Positions 42,522-52,183 of a DNA stretch of 64,000 nt are shown one piece after another (within the stretch, counting starts at the first letter, position 1; every line of letters starts with the position of its first letter). The notes beneath the pieces were generated by a model that was not told the DNA's origin, made no database searches, and was given only the letters and a program-made list of their open reading frames with translations. The translations under genes and the position numbers were made by a program. The stretch covers positions 1 through 64,000 of the forward strand of contig CAMVKN010000012.1 in assembly GCA_947168045.1 (NCBI GenBank), written 5' to 3'. Source of the DNA: an uncultured Prevotellaceae bacterium (lineage in GTDB: Bacteria; Bacteroidota; Bacteroidia; Bacteroidales; Bacteroidaceae).

Positions 42522-45413
42522 ATGACTATGCGCCGCCTCATTTTATCATTTCTCATTTATCATTTATCATTTAGCAGCTCAGCCGCGCAGGAGACCGAGC
42601 GTCTCTACCTCAGCGGAACGGGCTGTGACGACATGGTGGAGTGGGACTTCAAGTGTACTGACGGCCGCAACAGCGGCGAATGGACCAAGATTGGCGTGCC
42701 CTCCTGCTGGGAGCTGCAGGGCTTCGGCCCTTACCAGTATGGCATGCGCTTCTACGGAAAGGCGACTCCAGAGGGCATTGCCAACGAGAAGGGGTTCTAC
42801 AAAACAGTGTTCACCCTGCCGCAGAGCTGGCAGGGCCGACAGATACAGCTGGTCTTCGAGGCAGTGTTCACCGATGCCAACGTCACCATCAACGGGCGCA
42901 AGGCTGGCAAGGGCCTCTATCAGGGCGGCTTTACGCGACATACCATCGACGTCTCCGACCGCGTGTTCTTCGGCGAGAAGAAAAACCGCTTAGAGGTGGA
43001 GGTGGCCAAGGAGAGTGCCAACGCCCAGGTGAACATGGCCGAGCGCCGTGCCGACTACTGGAACTTCGGTGGCATCTGGCGCCCTGTGTTCATCGTCAGC
43101 AAACCCATGCAGAACATCAGCCGAGTGGCTGTCAACGCCGGCATGGACGGCCGTTTCCAGGCTGACGTATTCCTCAGCCGTGCCCTCCCCGCCGGTTCAG
43201 TATGTGTCGATGTCATCGACACAAACGGGAAGAAGGTGGCTACCAGCCCGGCCGTCACAACTGCCAGCGACCAGGCCCACCTCGACTTCACCGTCAGCAA
43301 TCCCAAGCTGTGGACGGCCGAGACGCCCAACCTCTACACCGCCGTATTCAAGCTGACCGATGCGCAGGGCAAGACCCTGCATGTGGAGCGCCAGCGTTTC
43401 GGCTTCCGCACCATCGAATACCGCCACACCTACGCCGGCGACCAAGAGGACGGCGTGTTCATCAACGGACAGAAGGTCATCTTCAAGGGCGTCAACCGCC
43501 ACTCATTCCGCCCCGAGACGGGCCGTACGCTGTCGAAGGCCAAGAACATCGAGGATGTGAAGCTCATCAAGAGCATGAACATGAACGCTGTACGCCTCTC
43601 CCACTACCCTGCCGACCCCGAGTTCCTGGATGCCTGCGACTCTCTGGGCCTTTATGTGGAGTGCGAGCAGCCTGGCTGGCACAATGCCCACGAGACCATC
43701 ATTGGCACACAGATAGCTGAGGAGATGGTGACGCGCGATGTCAACCACCCCAGCATCATCTTCTGGAGCAACGGCAACGAAGGGGGCTTCAACTACGAGT
43801 TAGAGGCTGTGTTCTCACGCCTTGACCCACAGCAGCGCGTCGTGCTCTATCCCTGGGCTAACCGCAACGGTTTCGAGACGAAGCATTACCGTTCATGGGG
43901 CGAGACGGCTGAGTATATGCGCCAGAAGGAAATCTTCATGCCCACAGAGTTCCTGCACGGCCTCTACGACGGCGGCCACGGTGCCGGACTGAAGGACTAC
44001 TGGCAGCTGATGATGTCAAACCCACGCTGTGCAGGCGGCTTCCTCTGGGACCTGATGGACCAGGCCGTATTACGTACCGACTGGGCCGACGCCGCGCAGC
44101 CCACCTCTCACCTCCTTGACCCCGTCGGCAACTTCGGCAGCGACGGCATCGTCGGTCCGCACATGGAGAAGGAAGGCTCGTTCTATACCATCCTTGAGGT
44201 GTGGAGCCCCATCCAGATTACGACCCCCGACGCGAGTCTTTCCGCGTTCAGCTCACAGTACTTATTGCTTGGCAAGGAGCTTCTCATTAAAAATGCCTAC
44301 GACTTCACCAACCTGAAGGACTGCAGGCTGCACTATCGCTGGCTCAACCTGCCCGCCTACGGTGAAACGGCAGAAGAGACAGTGGCGGAAGGCAGCATCA
44401 CATTGCCTTCGACGGCGCCAGGCGAAAGCGTCACCCTTCCCCTGCCCAAAGGCAGCGGCAGCCTGCTTGAGCTCACTGCTACTGACCCGCACGGTCAGGA
44501 AGTGATGACATGGCGCTTCCTGAGAGAGCACCAATTCCCTACGGATTTCATTCTGGGCGTCAACACCCTGACCAAGAGCGAGACCAACGATGCACTCACG
44601 GTGACTGTCGGTCCGGCTTCTTACACTTTCTCGAAGAAGGACGGGCACCTCATGGGTGTGAAGACCGCCAACCATAGCTATCGTCTCAGTAACGGGCCGC
44701 GCTTCGTGGCCGCCAAGCGCGCCGACCGCAGCGACGACGGCTTTTACAATCATGACGACAAGCAGGCTTTCCAAAAGAAGACGCAATACACAGTCTATCA
44801 AGACCAAGGAGCTTTCGCCGGCTTTGAGCTGACTGACAACGGCCATCTCATCGCCCGTTATCGCCATGGCAGCCTGCAGCAGGTCGACTGGCATTTCTTC
44901 GACGACGGCAGTGTCCTGCTTTCAGCGGAGACGATGTTCAACGGCGTGGTAGACCTGATGGGTATCTGCTTCGACTACCCCGAGCAGCTGGTCAAGGGCA
45001 AGCGCTGGGTGGGCCGCGGCCCCTACCGCGTGTGGCAAAACCGCATGGAAGGGCCGCAGTACGGCTACTGGCAGACAGACTACAACGACCCCATCCCCGG
45101 CGAGAGCTGGGAATACCCTGAGTTCAAGGGCTACTTCGCTGGCGTGCAGTGGATGCAGCTGCAAACCAGCGAGGGCACCATCGGCATCTCACCGGCACAC
45201 AGTCTACAAGAACCTACGTATATCGGCATCTTCACCCCGCGCGACGGCCGCGACCATATCCTCTACACACTCCCCGAGACGGGTATCGCCCTGCTTGAAG
45301 TCATCCCCGCCGTGCGCAACAAGGTGAACACCACCGACCTCAACGGCCCGTCGGCCCAGCCTCACTGGAGCAAAGGCAAGAGAGCCATCAGCGCCATCCT
45401 CAGATTTGAATGA
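42522..45413 (+). CDS. Glycoside hydrolase family 2 enzyme
   Basis: 963 residues. Sugar-binding jelly roll (VPSCWELQGFGPYQYG), IVFTVSN-type sandwich and TIM barrel with KGVNRHSFRPETGR, acid/base Glu in FWSNGNEGGFN and nucleophile Glu in MPTEFLHGLYDGGHGAG. It differs from the preceding LacZ-type protein in the barrel and may be a beta-galactosidase or beta-glucuronidase of a different subfamily; the sequence alone does not fix the substrate. The signal peptide (ILSFLIYHLSFSSSAAQ) is encoded by TTTATCA repeats (42536-42577). Start 42522, or the Met at 42528. It ends in an ATGA overlap with the next gene. Confidence 0.93.
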   Translation: MTMRRLILSFLIYHLSFSSSAAQETERLYLSGTGCDDMVEWDFKCTDGRNSGEWTKIGVPSCWELQGFGPYQYGMRFYGKATPEGIANEKGFYKTVFTLPQSWQGRQIQLVFEAVFTDANVTINGRKAGKGLYQGGFTRHTIDVSDRVFFGEKKNRLEVEVAKESANAQVNMAERRADYWNFGGIWRPVFIVSKPMQNISRVAVNAGMDGRFQADVFLSRALPAGSVCVDVIDTNGKKVATSPAVTTASDQAHLDFTVSNPKLWTAETPNLYTAVFKLTDAQGKTLHVERQRFGFRTIEYRHTYAGDQEDGVFINGQKVIFKGVNRHSFRPETGRTLSKAKNIEDVKLIKSMNMNAVRLSHYPADPEFLDACDSLGLYVECEQPGWHNAHETIIGTQIAEEMVTRDVNHPSIIFWSNGNEGGFNYELEAVFSRLDPQQRVVLYPWANRNGFETKHYRSWGETAEYMRQKEIFMPTEFLHGLYDGGHGAGLKDYWQLMMSNPRCAGGFLWDLMDQAVLRTDWADAAQPTSHLLDPVGNFGSDGIVGPHMEKEGSFYTILEVWSPIQITTPDASLSAFSSQYLLLGKELLIKNAYDFTNLKDCRLHYRWLNLPAYGETAEETVAEGSITLPSTAPGESVTLPLPKGSGSLLELTATDPHGQEVMTWRFLREHQFPTDFILGVNTLTKSETNDALTVTVGPASYTFSKKDGHLMGVKTANHSYRLSNGPRFVAAKRADRSDDGFYNHDDKQAFQKKTQYTVYQDQGAFAGFELTDNGHLIARYRHGSLQQVDWHFFDDGSVLLSAETMFNGVVDLMGICFDYPEQLVKGKRWVGRGPYRVWQNRMEGPQYGYWQTDYNDPIPGESWEYPEFKGYFAGVQWMQLQTSEGTIGISPAHSLQEPTYIGIFTPRDGRDHILYTLPETGIALLEVIPAVRNKVNTTDLNGPSAQPHWSKGKRAISAILRFE
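42536..42577 (+). repeat. TTTATCATT repeat encoding a GH2 signal-peptide core
   Basis: CTCATTTTATCATTTCTC, then ATTTATCATTTATCATTTAG, reads as LSFLIYHLSFS in frame. It is followed by GCAGCTCAGCCGC, similar to the palindromes that end other tracts of the family. Confidence 0.88.
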
Positions 45414-48400
45414 AAAGAACAGTCCTCCTTCTCTTTGCCTGGTATATTGCGTTGTCAACGCAATCACATGACACCGCCCGTCCTTGGACCTTCTGGTACT
45501 GGATGTATGGTGCCGTGAGCGAGGCAGGCATCAAGGCCGACCTGCAAGCCATGAAAGATGTGGGAATGGGCGGCTGTTACCTCATGCCCATACGTGGCAC
45601 TGAGGAGGCCCCCGCCACCCTTCCCCAGCTGCCGACGGCGCCTGCACAACAGCTGACGCCCCGCTTCTGGCAGCTCATCGACTATGCCATGCAGCAGGCC
45701 GACAGCCTCGGGCTGCAGTTGGGCATCCACATCTGCGACGGCTTTGCCTTGGCTGGCGGTCCCTGGATTACCCCGGCAGAGTCCATGCAACAGGTGGTGT
45801 GGAGCGACACCCTCATCAGCTTCAGCCAAGGTGTGACACAGTTTCTCACGGAAGAGACTGATGCCCACGGTTTGACACGGTTTTCCACGGAGGGGACATA
45901 CTATCCCAAGCGGGTCACGCTTCCGGCAGAGCTGCTGCCTGCTCCTGCCGTCACCCCTGGCACCTACTACGAGGACATTGCCACTTACCTCTGTCCAGTA
46001 TGGGGCGATGCCATCGCCCCCACCCCCAGCAACGCCATCCAGCGCGACGAGAAGCCCACCGTCAGCGGCACCATACAGCGCGACGAGAAAGGCACATTCC
46101 GAGCCAAGGAGCCCGGTTACATCCAGTACACCTACGACCATCCCGTCACCGTGCGCAGCATCCAGGTCTTCCCCTCGGCGAACAACATCCAGTCGCAGCG
46201 TCTGCTCGTCCAGGCCAGCACCGACGACAGCGGCACGTCGTTTTCCGACGTGCGCCAGCTCACGCCGCCGCGCCAGGGCTGGCAGAACACCAACACGGCG
46301 CTATCCCTGCGCCACAATGCCAACCACTACACCTATGCGCTGCCTGAGACCACAGCCCGTCATTTCCGCTTTGTCTGGACGCCGGCCGGCAGCGAGCCAG
46401 GCGCCGAGGACCTTGACGCCGCCAAATGGAGCCCGGCGTTGAAGCTTAACGACATCCGTCTCTCTGGCCAGCCCGTCATCGACCAGTACGAAAGCCTCAA
46501 CGGCAGCTTCTGGCGCCAGCCCGTCCATAGGTTGAGTGAGGAGCGCTTAGCGTTGAGCGACAGTTCCATGGCCGCAGGCGAAAAGCCTCTCAACACGAAA
46601 CAAGTGCGCATCCTGCGCATCGGGCACGCCTCCACCGGCCACACCAACGCTACGGCGGGCGGCGGCAAGGGCCTGGAGTGCGACAAGTTCTCAGCCGAGG
46701 CCGTCACCAAGCAGCTTGACCACTGGTTCGCACTATTCACGCAACGCCCTCACAGCGCAGCGCTGAGATACATGCATGTAGACTCATGGGAGTGTGGCTC
46801 ACAGAACTGGAGCAGCACCTTCGCCCATGAGTTCCGGCAGCGTCGCGGCTACGACCTGCTGCCCTTCCTGCCCGTCTATGCCGGCATCCCCATCGATGCC
46901 ATGCCCGAGGCACAGGCGCTGGGGCTCAGCAGCGAGCAGGTGCTGCGCGACATCCGCCTCACCATCAACGACCTGCTGCAGGAGGTCTTCTTCACCACCG
47001 TCGCCGCCAGGGCACGCCACTACGGCGTACAGCTGTCCTGCGAGAGCGTCGCCCCGACGATGGTCTCCGACGGCATGGAGCACTACAAGCATGCTGACAT
47101 GCCCATGGGCGAGTTCTGGCTGAACTCACCCACCCACGACAAGCCCAACGACATGCTCGATGCCATCAGCGGCGCACACGTCTATGGCAAGCCCATCGTC
47201 CAGGCTGAGGCATTCACTGAGGTGCGCGGCGTGTGGGACGAGACGCCGGCCAGCATCAAGACGCTGCTCGACCGCAACTTCGCCCTCGGCATAAACCGCC
47301 TGTTCTTCCATGTCTTCACCCACAACCCGTGGACGGACAAGAAGCCCGGCATGACGCTCGACGGCATCGGTCTCTTCTTCCAGCGTGACCAGACATGGTT
47401 TCCCGAGGCCAGGGCACTGGTGGACTACATCACCCGCTGTCAGCGCTATCTGCAGCGTGGCGTGCCGGTGGCTGACCTCGCCGTCTATACGGGCGACGAC
47501 ATGCCGCGCCGTGCCTGGCGCCCGGAACAGCTTGCCGACATGCTGCCGGGTCTCATCGGCAAGGAGCGCGTCGAGGCGGAGCATGGCCGCATGGCCAACG
47601 TGGGACTGCCCATGGAGGAGAGTCCCGTGGGCGTGCGCCATACCGTCATTGCCGACCCTGCCGACTGGGTGAACGCCCTGGGGGGCTACAGCTACGACTC
47701 CATGAACCCCGATGCCCTGTTACACCGTCCCTTCGGCTACCGCGCGCTTGTCATCCCGCCATCGGTGTCCGTCAGCGACAGTGCCCAACGGCGCATCAGC
47801 GAGTTGCGCCGACAGGGGGTCACCCTCATTGAGCAGCCTGTACACATGGCAACCATCGACGGTCTGCTGCCCGACGTACAGCTGCCGCCAGGCATCGCCT
47901 ACTGTCATCGCCGCGACGGTGCGAAGGACATCTACTTCATCAGCAACCAGCACGACGACGAACAGCGTTTCACGGCAACATTCCGCTGCGCCACCAAGAA
48001 CGTCATGTTCTACGACCCGATGGCAGACCGTTACTTCATCGACGTGAACGACATCATCAAAAGCGACTCCCTCACCGTGCTGAGCGTCAGGTTGCAGCCG
48101 CGGCAGTCGCTCTTCGTCCTCTTCGGCGAAGATAGCATCACGCTTCAGCTCACCGCCCGCTGGCACTATCCGGCGTTGGACCCCGACACGCAACAGCCCG
48201 TCTTCAAATGGAAGACCAATGGCTGGCAACTACTGTTCGAAGAGAATGGCAAGAAGCTGAAGAGCGACACACTCTTCTCATGGGCCGACCATCCAGACAA
48301 CGCCATCCGTTACTACAGCGGTCATGTGCGCTACGGCACCACGCTTCGCTACCGCAGTGAGAATATCCTCAACCGCGTCGTACTCGACCTGGGCGACGTG

Positions 48401-48670
48401 CGCGACGTGGCTCATGTGTGGCTCAACGATGCCGACCTGGGCATCCTGTGGATGCCGCCCTATCAGGTCGACGTCACCGACCATCTGCGCCAAGGCAAGA
48501 ACAAGCTGGTGGTTGAGGTGGTGAACACCTGGCACAACGCCCTGCGCGGTGCCGACCGGGGCACGCCACCCTTCGACGGCATCTGGACCAACGCCCGCTA
48601 CCGCACCAAGGGCGACGACCTGCTGCCTGCCGGACTGCTGGGGCCGGTTGAGTTGAGAGATGAGAGATGA
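45410..48670 (+). CDS. GH106-like alpha-L-rhamnosidase family protein
   Basis: 1086 residues, exported (LLLFAWYIALSTQSHD). RPWTFWYWMYGAVSEAGIK and DLQAMKDVGMGGCYLMP, then GPWITPAESMQQVVW, are features I associate with GH106-type proteins, which remove alpha-L-rhamnose from rhamnogalacturonan. The C-terminus is a galactose-binding beta sandwich (DLGDVRDVAHVWLNDADLG, NKLVVEVVNTWHNALRGADRG). The ATG overlaps the previous stop as ATGA. The 3' end reads into GAGATGA repeats. Substrate is inferred from family and neighbours. I cannot place the catalytic Glu pair with confidence. Confidence 0.85.
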   Translation: MKRTVLLLFAWYIALSTQSHDTARPWTFWYWMYGAVSEAGIKADLQAMKDVGMGGCYLMPIRGTEEAPATLPQLPTAPAQQLTPRFWQLIDYAMQQADSLGLQLGIHICDGFALAGGPWITPAESMQQVVWSDTLISFSQGVTQFLTEETDAHGLTRFSTEGTYYPKRVTLPAELLPAPAVTPGTYYEDIATYLCPVWGDAIAPTPSNAIQRDEKPTVSGTIQRDEKGTFRAKEPGYIQYTYDHPVTVRSIQVFPSANNIQSQRLLVQASTDDSGTSFSDVRQLTPPRQGWQNTNTALSLRHNANHYTYALPETTARHFRFVWTPAGSEPGAEDLDAAKWSPALKLNDIRLSGQPVIDQYESLNGSFWRQPVHRLSEERLALSDSSMAAGEKPLNTKQVRILRIGHASTGHTNATAGGGKGLECDKFSAEAVTKQLDHWFALFTQRPHSAALRYMHVDSWECGSQNWSSTFAHEFRQRRGYDLLPFLPVYAGIPIDAMPEAQALGLSSEQVLRDIRLTINDLLQEVFFTTVAARARHYGVQLSCESVAPTMVSDGMEHYKHADMPMGEFWLNSPTHDKPNDMLDAISGAHVYGKPIVQAEAFTEVRGVWDETPASIKTLLDRNFALGINRLFFHVFTHNPWTDKKPGMTLDGIGLFFQRDQTWFPEARALVDYITRCQRYLQRGVPVADLAVYTGDDMPRRAWRPEQLADMLPGLIGKERVEAEHGRMANVGLPMEESPVGVRHTVIADPADWVNALGGYSYDSMNPDALLHRPFGYRALVIPPSVSVSDSAQRRISELRRQGVTLIEQPVHMATIDGLLPDVQLPPGIAYCHRRDGAKDIYFISNQHDDEQRFTATFRCATKNVMFYDPMADRYFIDVNDIIKSDSLTVLSVRLQPRQSLFVLFGEDSITLQLTARWHYPALDPDTQQPVFKWKTNGWQLLFEENGKKLKSDTLFSWADHPDNAIRYYSGHVRYGTTLRYRSENILNRVVLDLGDVRDVAHVWLNDADLGILWMPPYQVDVTDHLRQGKNKLVVEVVNTWHNALRGADRGTPPFDGIWTNARYRTKGDDLLPAGLLGPVELRDER

Positions 48671-48673
48671 GAG

Positions 48674-50173
48674 ATGAGAGATATGATTAGACCTATTATG
48701 ATGATACGTACGCTGTTATTACTCATTGTTTTCTACTTGCCACTGACCGTTGATGCGCAGGTGCGCCTGCCGCAGTTCTTCAGCGATGGCATGGTGCTGC
48801 AACGGGAGTCGGAGGTGCGCCTCTGGGGCTGGGCCGATGCGGGGCAGGCACTGACCGTCACCCCTTCATGGGACGGCAAGCCATACAGCACCCGGGCTGA
48901 CAACAAGGGCCGCTTCGAAGTGACACTGCACACGCCCGAGGCCGGTGGTCCCTACGAGATTACCATAAGCCCCCCCCAGCCCCCCCTGGGGGGGGAGAAG
49001 GGAGCCTACCTTACCCTTAGTCACCCCCCCCTGGGGGGGCCGGGGGGGGCTATCCTCCGCAACGTCCTCATCGGCGAGGTGTGGCTGTGCAGCGGCCAGT
49101 CGAACATGGAGATGCAGATGAAAGGCTTCAAGGCGCAGCCCGTGGAGGGCACCACCGAGGAGTTGCTCAACTGCAACGACGCGCAGCTGCGGCTCTTCAC
49201 CGTCAAGCGCCACCCGTCGCTCACGCCTGCCGACGACGTCACGGGACAATGGAGCGAGGCCACCAGCGGCAGTGTGCGCGACTTCTCAGCCACTGCCTAT
49301 TACTTCGGCCGTGCCCTGCGCCGACAGCTCGGCGTGCCCGTGGGCCTCATCAGCACCAGCTTCGGCGGCTCGGCCTGCGAGGCATGGATGAAGGGCGACT
49401 GGCTGCGTGACTTCCCACAGGTGCAGCAGACCATCACCGCCGCTGACGTGCAGCGCCTGCAGCAGCGCTGTCCCACGGCCCTCTACAACGGACAGCTGGC
49501 CCCCCTCGTGGGCTATGCCCTGCGCGGTGCCATCTGGTATCAGGGCGAAGACAACGTGCCGCGTTACCAATACTATGCCTCCCTGCTGGCACGCATGGTG
49601 CAGGGCTGGCGCGAGGAGTGGCAGCAGGGCGACTTCCCGTTCTACTACTGCCAGATAGCGCCCTACGACTACAGCCTCATCGACTGGCAAGGCAGCCAGT
49701 ACCTGCGTGAACAGCAGCTGAAAGCCGAGACGATGATTCCCAACGCCCGCATGGCCTGCCTCCTCGACGCCGGTCTGCGCTATGGCATACACCCACGCAA
49801 GAAGCGGCAGGCCGGCGAGCGCCTGGCCCTGCTCGCCCTTGCACATACCTATCAGCAGAAGGGACTTCCCGACTTCGCCACCTACGCTTCTGTGGAGTTC
49901 CGGGGCGACACCGCCGTCGTGGCCTTCGACCGCTCGAAGGAGTGGGTCTACTTTGAGGACGGTCCCACGACAGGCCGTAACTTCGAGGTGGCTGGCGCTG
50001 ACAGGGTATTCCATCCTGCAAAGGCATGGGTCAACCGCAACCGCGTCTACGTACGCAGCAGCGAGGTGCCCAAGCCCGTGGCCGTGCGCTATGCCTTCCA
50101 CGACTGGGTGGTGGGCGACCTCATGCACGATGGGCTGCCTGTCAGCTCTTTCCGCACCGACAACTGGGAATAA
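48674..50173 (+). CDS. Sialate O-acetylesterase-like SGNH esterase
   Basis: 499 residues with signal TLLLLIVFYLPLTVDAQ. The nucleophile Ser lies in LCSGQSNMEMQMKGF, and the conserved block AIWYQGEDN follows; the family usually has WYQGESN. Catalytic Asp/His fit DAGLRYGIHPRKKR. Members remove acetyl groups from sialic acid or pectic sugars. The start is uncertain: ATGs at 48674, 48683 and 48701 are in frame, and GAGATGA repeats precede them. Two GC-rich palindromic repeats (48969-49052) encode PPQPPLGGEKG and SHPPLGGPGG just before the esterase domain, in the linker after the N-terminal beta domain. Confidence 0.92.
   Translation: MRDMIRPIMMIRTLLLLIVFYLPLTVDAQVRLPQFFSDGMVLQRESEVRLWGWADAGQALTVTPSWDGKPYSTRADNKGRFEVTLHTPEAGGPYEITISPPQPPLGGEKGAYLTLSHPPLGGPGGAILRNVLIGEVWLCSGQSNMEMQMKGFKAQPVEGTTEELLNCNDAQLRLFTVKRHPSLTPADDVTGQWSEATSGSVRDFSATAYYFGRALRRQLGVPVGLISTSFGGSACEAWMKGDWLRDFPQVQQTITAADVQRLQQRCPTALYNGQLAPLVGYALRGAIWYQGEDNVPRYQYYASLLARMVQGWREEWQQGDFPFYYCQIAPYDYSLIDWQGSQYLREQQLKAETMIPNARMACLLDAGLRYGIHPRKKRQAGERLALLALAHTYQQKGLPDFATYASVEFRGDTAVVAFDRSKEWVYFEDGPTTGRNFEVAGADRVFHPAKAWVNRNRVYVRSSEVPKPVAVRYAFHDWVVGDLMHDGLPVSSFRTDNWE
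48969..49052 (+). repeat. Two GC-rich palindromic repeats in the esterase gene
   Basis: CCCCCCCCAGCCCCCCCTGG and, about 50 bases on, CACCCCCCCCTGGGGGGGCC. They add the peptide PPQPPLGGEKGAYLT and LSHPPLGGPGGA without a frameshift. Confidence 0.85.
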
Positions 50174-50186
50174 CACACAAACCACT

Positions 50187-52016
50187 ATGACAAAGATGAC
50201 AGTCCGTTTCCTCTCCTTCGTCCTCTGTCTGCTCGCCCAGCAGGCCCTTGCCCAGAGCAAAGCGCTCACCATCAACGTGGAGCCTGGCGAATACACCATC
50301 GAGCAGGCCCTGCAGCAGGCCCGCCTGGCCCGTCTGCAAGGCAGTGTGCAGGACGGTTCCCCCGTCCTGGTCCTCCAGCCTGGCACCTATCGCCTGACGC
50401 AACCCGTCGTCCTGCGACCTGAGGACAACGGCACACGCATCATTGCCCAGGGCGATGTGCGCCTCAGCGGGGGTGTCGCCATCAAGGGCTGGCGCCGTAA
50501 CGGACGCCTATGGGTGGCCGACGTGCCACTGTGGAACGGCCGTCCCTTGGAGTTCCGCCAGCTGTGGGTCAACGGCAAGAAGGCCGTCCGCGCGCGTGAC
50601 GTCAGCGACTTCGAACAAATGCACCGCATCCTCAGCATCGACAAGCAGCAGGAAATCATCTACGTGCCTCGCGAAGCGGTAGCCCATCTCTCACCTCACA
50701 CCTCCCACCACTCACCTCTCACCTCTCACCACTCACCTCTCGAAATGGTCCTCCACGAGATGTGGTGTGTGGCCAACCTGCGCATCAAGGACATCCGTGT
50801 GCAGGGCGACTCCGCCGCTCTGTCGTTCCACCAGCCTGAGAGCCATATCCACTTCATGCACCCGTGGCCGTCGCCCATGGTGACGCCCGACGGTCGCCAC
50901 AACTCGCCCTTCTACCTCACCGGTGCCCGCTGTCTGTTGGACGAGCCAGGCGAGTGGTGGCTCGACACGCAGGCGCGCAAGCTCTATTATATGCCCTTGC
51001 CCGGCGAGGACCTGCGCACGGCTGAGGTGGTGGCTCCGGCCCTGGAGACGCTGCTGATGACCGAGGGCACGCCCGACGAGCCGGTGAGTGACATCACCCT
51101 TGAGGGCATCACCTTCGAGCACAGCACATGGCTGCGGCCAAGCATCATGGGCCATGCCCCGCTACAGGCCGGCATGTTCATGACCGAGGCCTACAAGATT
51201 CGCCCACAAATCAGCCGTCCCAACGGCGACCACAAGCTGGACAACCAGGGATGGGTGGGCCGTCCTGCCGCCGCTGTCACGGTCAGCTGTGCCACGAGGT
51301 TTTCCCTCGTGGACTGCACCTTCCGCCATACGGCTTCCACGGCCCTCGACTACCATCACTACACCCATGGCGGAAGCGTCGAGCGCTGCACGTTCAGCGA
51401 CATCGGCGGTACGGCCATCCTCGCCGGCGCCTTCAGTCCCGAGGGGCACGAGGCACACCGTCCCTACGACCCTGCCGACCGCCGCAGCATCTGCACGGGG
51501 CTCACCATCAGTGGCAACCGCATCGACGATGCCGCCAACGAGGACTGGGGTACCATCGGCATCGCTGCGGGCTACGTGCGCGACATCCGCATCGAGCACA
51601 ACGAGATTTCGAATGTCAGCTATACGGGCATCTCCTTAGGCTGGGGATGGAACCAGCAGCCCTGCGCCATGGCCAACAATGTGGTGCGTGCCAACTACAT
51701 CCACCACTATGCCCGTCACATGTATGACACGGCGGGCATCTACACCCTCGGTGCCCAGCCCCACTCCACCATCGAGGAGAACGTGGTGGACAGCATCTAT
51801 ACGCCGTCCTATGTGCACGACCCCGACCACTGGTTCTATCTCTACACCGACGAGGGCAGCAGCTACATCACCGTGCGCAACAACTGGACCCCCAGCAAGA
51901 AATATCTCAAGAATGCCAATGGTCCCGGCAACACCTGGCTGAACAACGGCCCTCAGGTTCCCGACAGCATCAAGTCACGTGCCGGCATCCCCCATCACTC
52001 CCATCAGTCCCACTAA
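50187..52016 (+). CDS. Secreted right-handed beta-helix protein, GH141-like
   Basis: 609 residues from the ATG at 50187, with signal FLSFVLCLLAQQALAQ. An initial region with PGTYRLTQPVVLRPEDNG and GDVRLSGGVAIKGW is followed by beta-helix rungs (LTISGNRIDDAANEDWG, IEHNEISNVSYTGISLGWGW, ANYIHHYARHMYDTAGIYTLG). The layout resembles GH141 proteins of rhamnogalacturonan-II breakdown and related pectinolytic helices; I cannot confirm the family without a search. Two repeats are embedded: a TTCCC-loop hairpin (50349-50369, DGSPV) and a CTCACCTCT tract (50688-50742) reading SPHTSHHSPLTSHHSPLE. The frame is open far upstream inside the previous gene; only this start has a signal. Confidence 0.85.
   Translation: MTKMTVRFLSFVLCLLAQQALAQSKALTINVEPGEYTIEQALQQARLARLQGSVQDGSPVLVLQPGTYRLTQPVVLRPEDNGTRIIAQGDVRLSGGVAIKGWRRNGRLWVADVPLWNGRPLEFRQLWVNGKKAVRARDVSDFEQMHRILSIDKQQEIIYVPREAVAHLSPHTSHHSPLTSHHSPLEMVLHEMWCVANLRIKDIRVQGDSAALSFHQPESHIHFMHPWPSPMVTPDGRHNSPFYLTGARCLLDEPGEWWLDTQARKLYYMPLPGEDLRTAEVVAPALETLLMTEGTPDEPVSDITLEGITFEHSTWLRPSIMGHAPLQAGMFMTEAYKIRPQISRPNGDHKLDNQGWVGRPAAAVTVSCATRFSLVDCTFRHTASTALDYHHYTHGGSVERCTFSDIGGTAILAGAFSPEGHEAHRPYDPADRRSICTGLTISGNRIDDAANEDWGTIGIAAGYVRDIRIEHNEISNVSYTGISLGWGWNQQPCAMANNVVRANYIHHYARHMYDTAGIYTLGAQPHSTIEENVVDSIYTPSYVHDPDHWFYLYTDEGSSYITVRNNWTPSKKYLKNANGPGNTWLNNGPQVPDSIKSRAGIPHHSHQSH
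50349..50369 (+). repeat. TTCCC-loop mini-hairpin in the beta-helix gene
   Basis: CAGGACGG and CCGTCCTG flank TTCCC, an 8-base perfect stem, translated QDGSPVL. The outer pairs differ from 40448 with both sides changed. Confidence 0.85.
50688..50742 (+). repeat. CTCACCTCTCAC repeat in the beta-helix gene
   Basis: TCTCACCTCACACCTCCCAC, then CACTCACCTCTCACCTCTC, inserts SPHTSHHSPLTSHHSP, absent from the normal beta-helix pattern. The same repeat type is in the delta' gene at 59497. Confidence 0.85.
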
Positions 52017-52183
52017 TCCCAGCTCTCCCAGCCCTCCCAGTCCTCCCAGAATTCTCAGTCCTCCCAGCTCTCCCTGTCCTCCCAGTCCTCCCAGCTCTCC
52101 TAGAACTCCCAGAAGCCCCAGCTCTCCCAGTCCTCCCAGAACTCCCAGCCCTCCCAGTACTCCCAGAAGCCCCAGAACTCCCA
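52017..52183. repeat. CTCCCAG-type tandem repeat before the MATE gene
   Basis: Seventeen or more units of CTCCCAG, CTCTCCCAG or AGCCCCAGAA fill the gap and stop at the GTG of the transporter gene. Same family as 30549-30709. Confidence 0.85.

Noticed and set aside
49782..50186. Upstream extension of the beta-helix gene
   Set aside because: It overlaps the esterase gene; the signal peptide begins at 50187.
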